Assembly (NCBI GenBank): GCA_964545895.1
Contig: CAZJHS010000026.1
Coordinates: forward strand, 1-32,032
Reading direction: 5' to 3'
DNA: 32,032 bases
Origin: UBA6183 sp964545895
GTDB lineage: Bacteria; Bacteroidota; Bacteroidia; UKL13-3
How positions within the stretch are numbered: the stretch's first letter is position 1; every line of letters begins with the position of its first letter. A program made the position numbers and the translations under genes. Shown one piece after another: positions 31,734-32,032 of this stretch. The notes below the pieces were generated by a model. That model saw nothing but the letters and a program-made list of their open reading frames with translations, did not search any database and was not told the DNA's origin.

Positions 31734-32032
31734 ATGACTATATTATACACTATTTTAATTGGCCTTGCAGCACTTATTGTGTTAATTTTAGCATTAGCAC
31801 TTGTGCTAAAAAAGAGCTACCAAATAACTTGCGAAACAACAATAAACGCTCCTTTGCCTGATGTATTTAATTATGTGAAGCAATTAAAAAACCAAGATTA
31901 CTTTAACAAATGGGTAATGGCCGACCCAAACATGCAACGCAATTTTAAAGGCACCGATGGTACTGTTGGTTTTATTTATGCTTGGAACGGCAACAACCAA
32001 GCTGGTGAAGGCGAGTTAGAAATTACCCAATT
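31734..32032 (+). CDS. SRPBCC-family protein, 3' end cut by window edge
   Basis: The frame opens with MTILYTILIGLAALIVLIL, a single N-terminal membrane helix of about 23 residues. Then come LKKSYQITCETTINAPLPDVF, NYVKQLKNQDYFNKWVMADP and GTDGTVGFIYAWNGNN. This is the start of a START/Bet v1-like (polyketide cyclase) domain as found in many short bacterial proteins of unknown ligand. About 99 codons are visible before the window ends. The 113 bases before the ATG hold a TCATCAA/TTGATGA hairpin at 31622-31638 and a TGCATTAAATGCA inverted repeat at 31678-31690; neither is clearly a terminator or promoter. Confidence 0.8.
   Translation, partial: MTILYTILIGLAALIVLILALALVLKKSYQITCETTINAPLPDVFNYVKQLKNQDYFNKWVMADPNMQRNFKGTDGTVGFIYAWNGNNQAGEGELEITQ

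Overview
The window reads as ordinary chromosome of a member of the Bacteroidota; I cannot place it more finely than the phylum with confidence. The signs are low GC, three predicted secreted proteins ending in type A type IX secretion (T9SS) sorting domains, lipoproteins with Bacteroidota-style signal sequences, a TonB-dependent receptor, no clear Shine-Dalgarno sequences, and recurring TAnnTTTG or TAnnTTCG promoter boxes just ahead of start codons. I see no rRNA, tRNA, CRISPR array, prophage or insertion sequence. No gap between genes exceeds about 280 bases.

Left part (1-7379, all plus strand): the 3' portion of lysA with its terminator; an intergenic repeat-like element; an S9-family peptidase; a YeeZ-like Rossmann protein; a secreted T9SS protein built from about eleven 30-residue Y-D-A-N-N-type repeats; a TfoX-like small protein overlapping a DinB-like protein; and a divergent 3-methyladenine DNA glycosylase I.

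Middle part (7417-17991): a DUF4197 lipoprotein, a TonB-dependent receptor starting 1 base after it, a CCA-adding/HD-domain protein, and an M48-type lipoprotein metalloprotease. Next come an ECF-like sigma factor and a membrane-anchored partner overlapping it by 4 bp. That partner has an anti-sigma-like N-terminus but a T9SS-type C-terminus, which is the most unusual object in the window. A minus-strand WG-repeat protein and recG close this part.

Right part (18190-32032): on the minus strand, a Gfo/Idh/MocA oxidoreductase, an unidentified lipoprotein and a polyprenyl-phosphate sugar transferase form a likely surface-polysaccharide cluster; the last two overlap by 4 bp, TTGA. Then come pcm and an outer-membrane beta-barrel gene on plus. 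Convergent to them is a minus operon of a secreted peptidylarginine/agmatine-deiminase-like enzyme with a T9SS tail and a tail-specific protease (prc). The window ends with pruA (minus), a SAM methyltransferase, ppa (minus), a VanW-family gene with atypical arginine codons, and a truncated SRPBCC-family gene.

Most of the window is housekeeping or cell-envelope biology. The candidates for something undescribed are the sigma factor/T9SS-tailed partner, the secreted deiminase/Prc pair, the translationally coupled lipoprotein/sugar transferase, and the DUF4197/TonB-receptor coupling.
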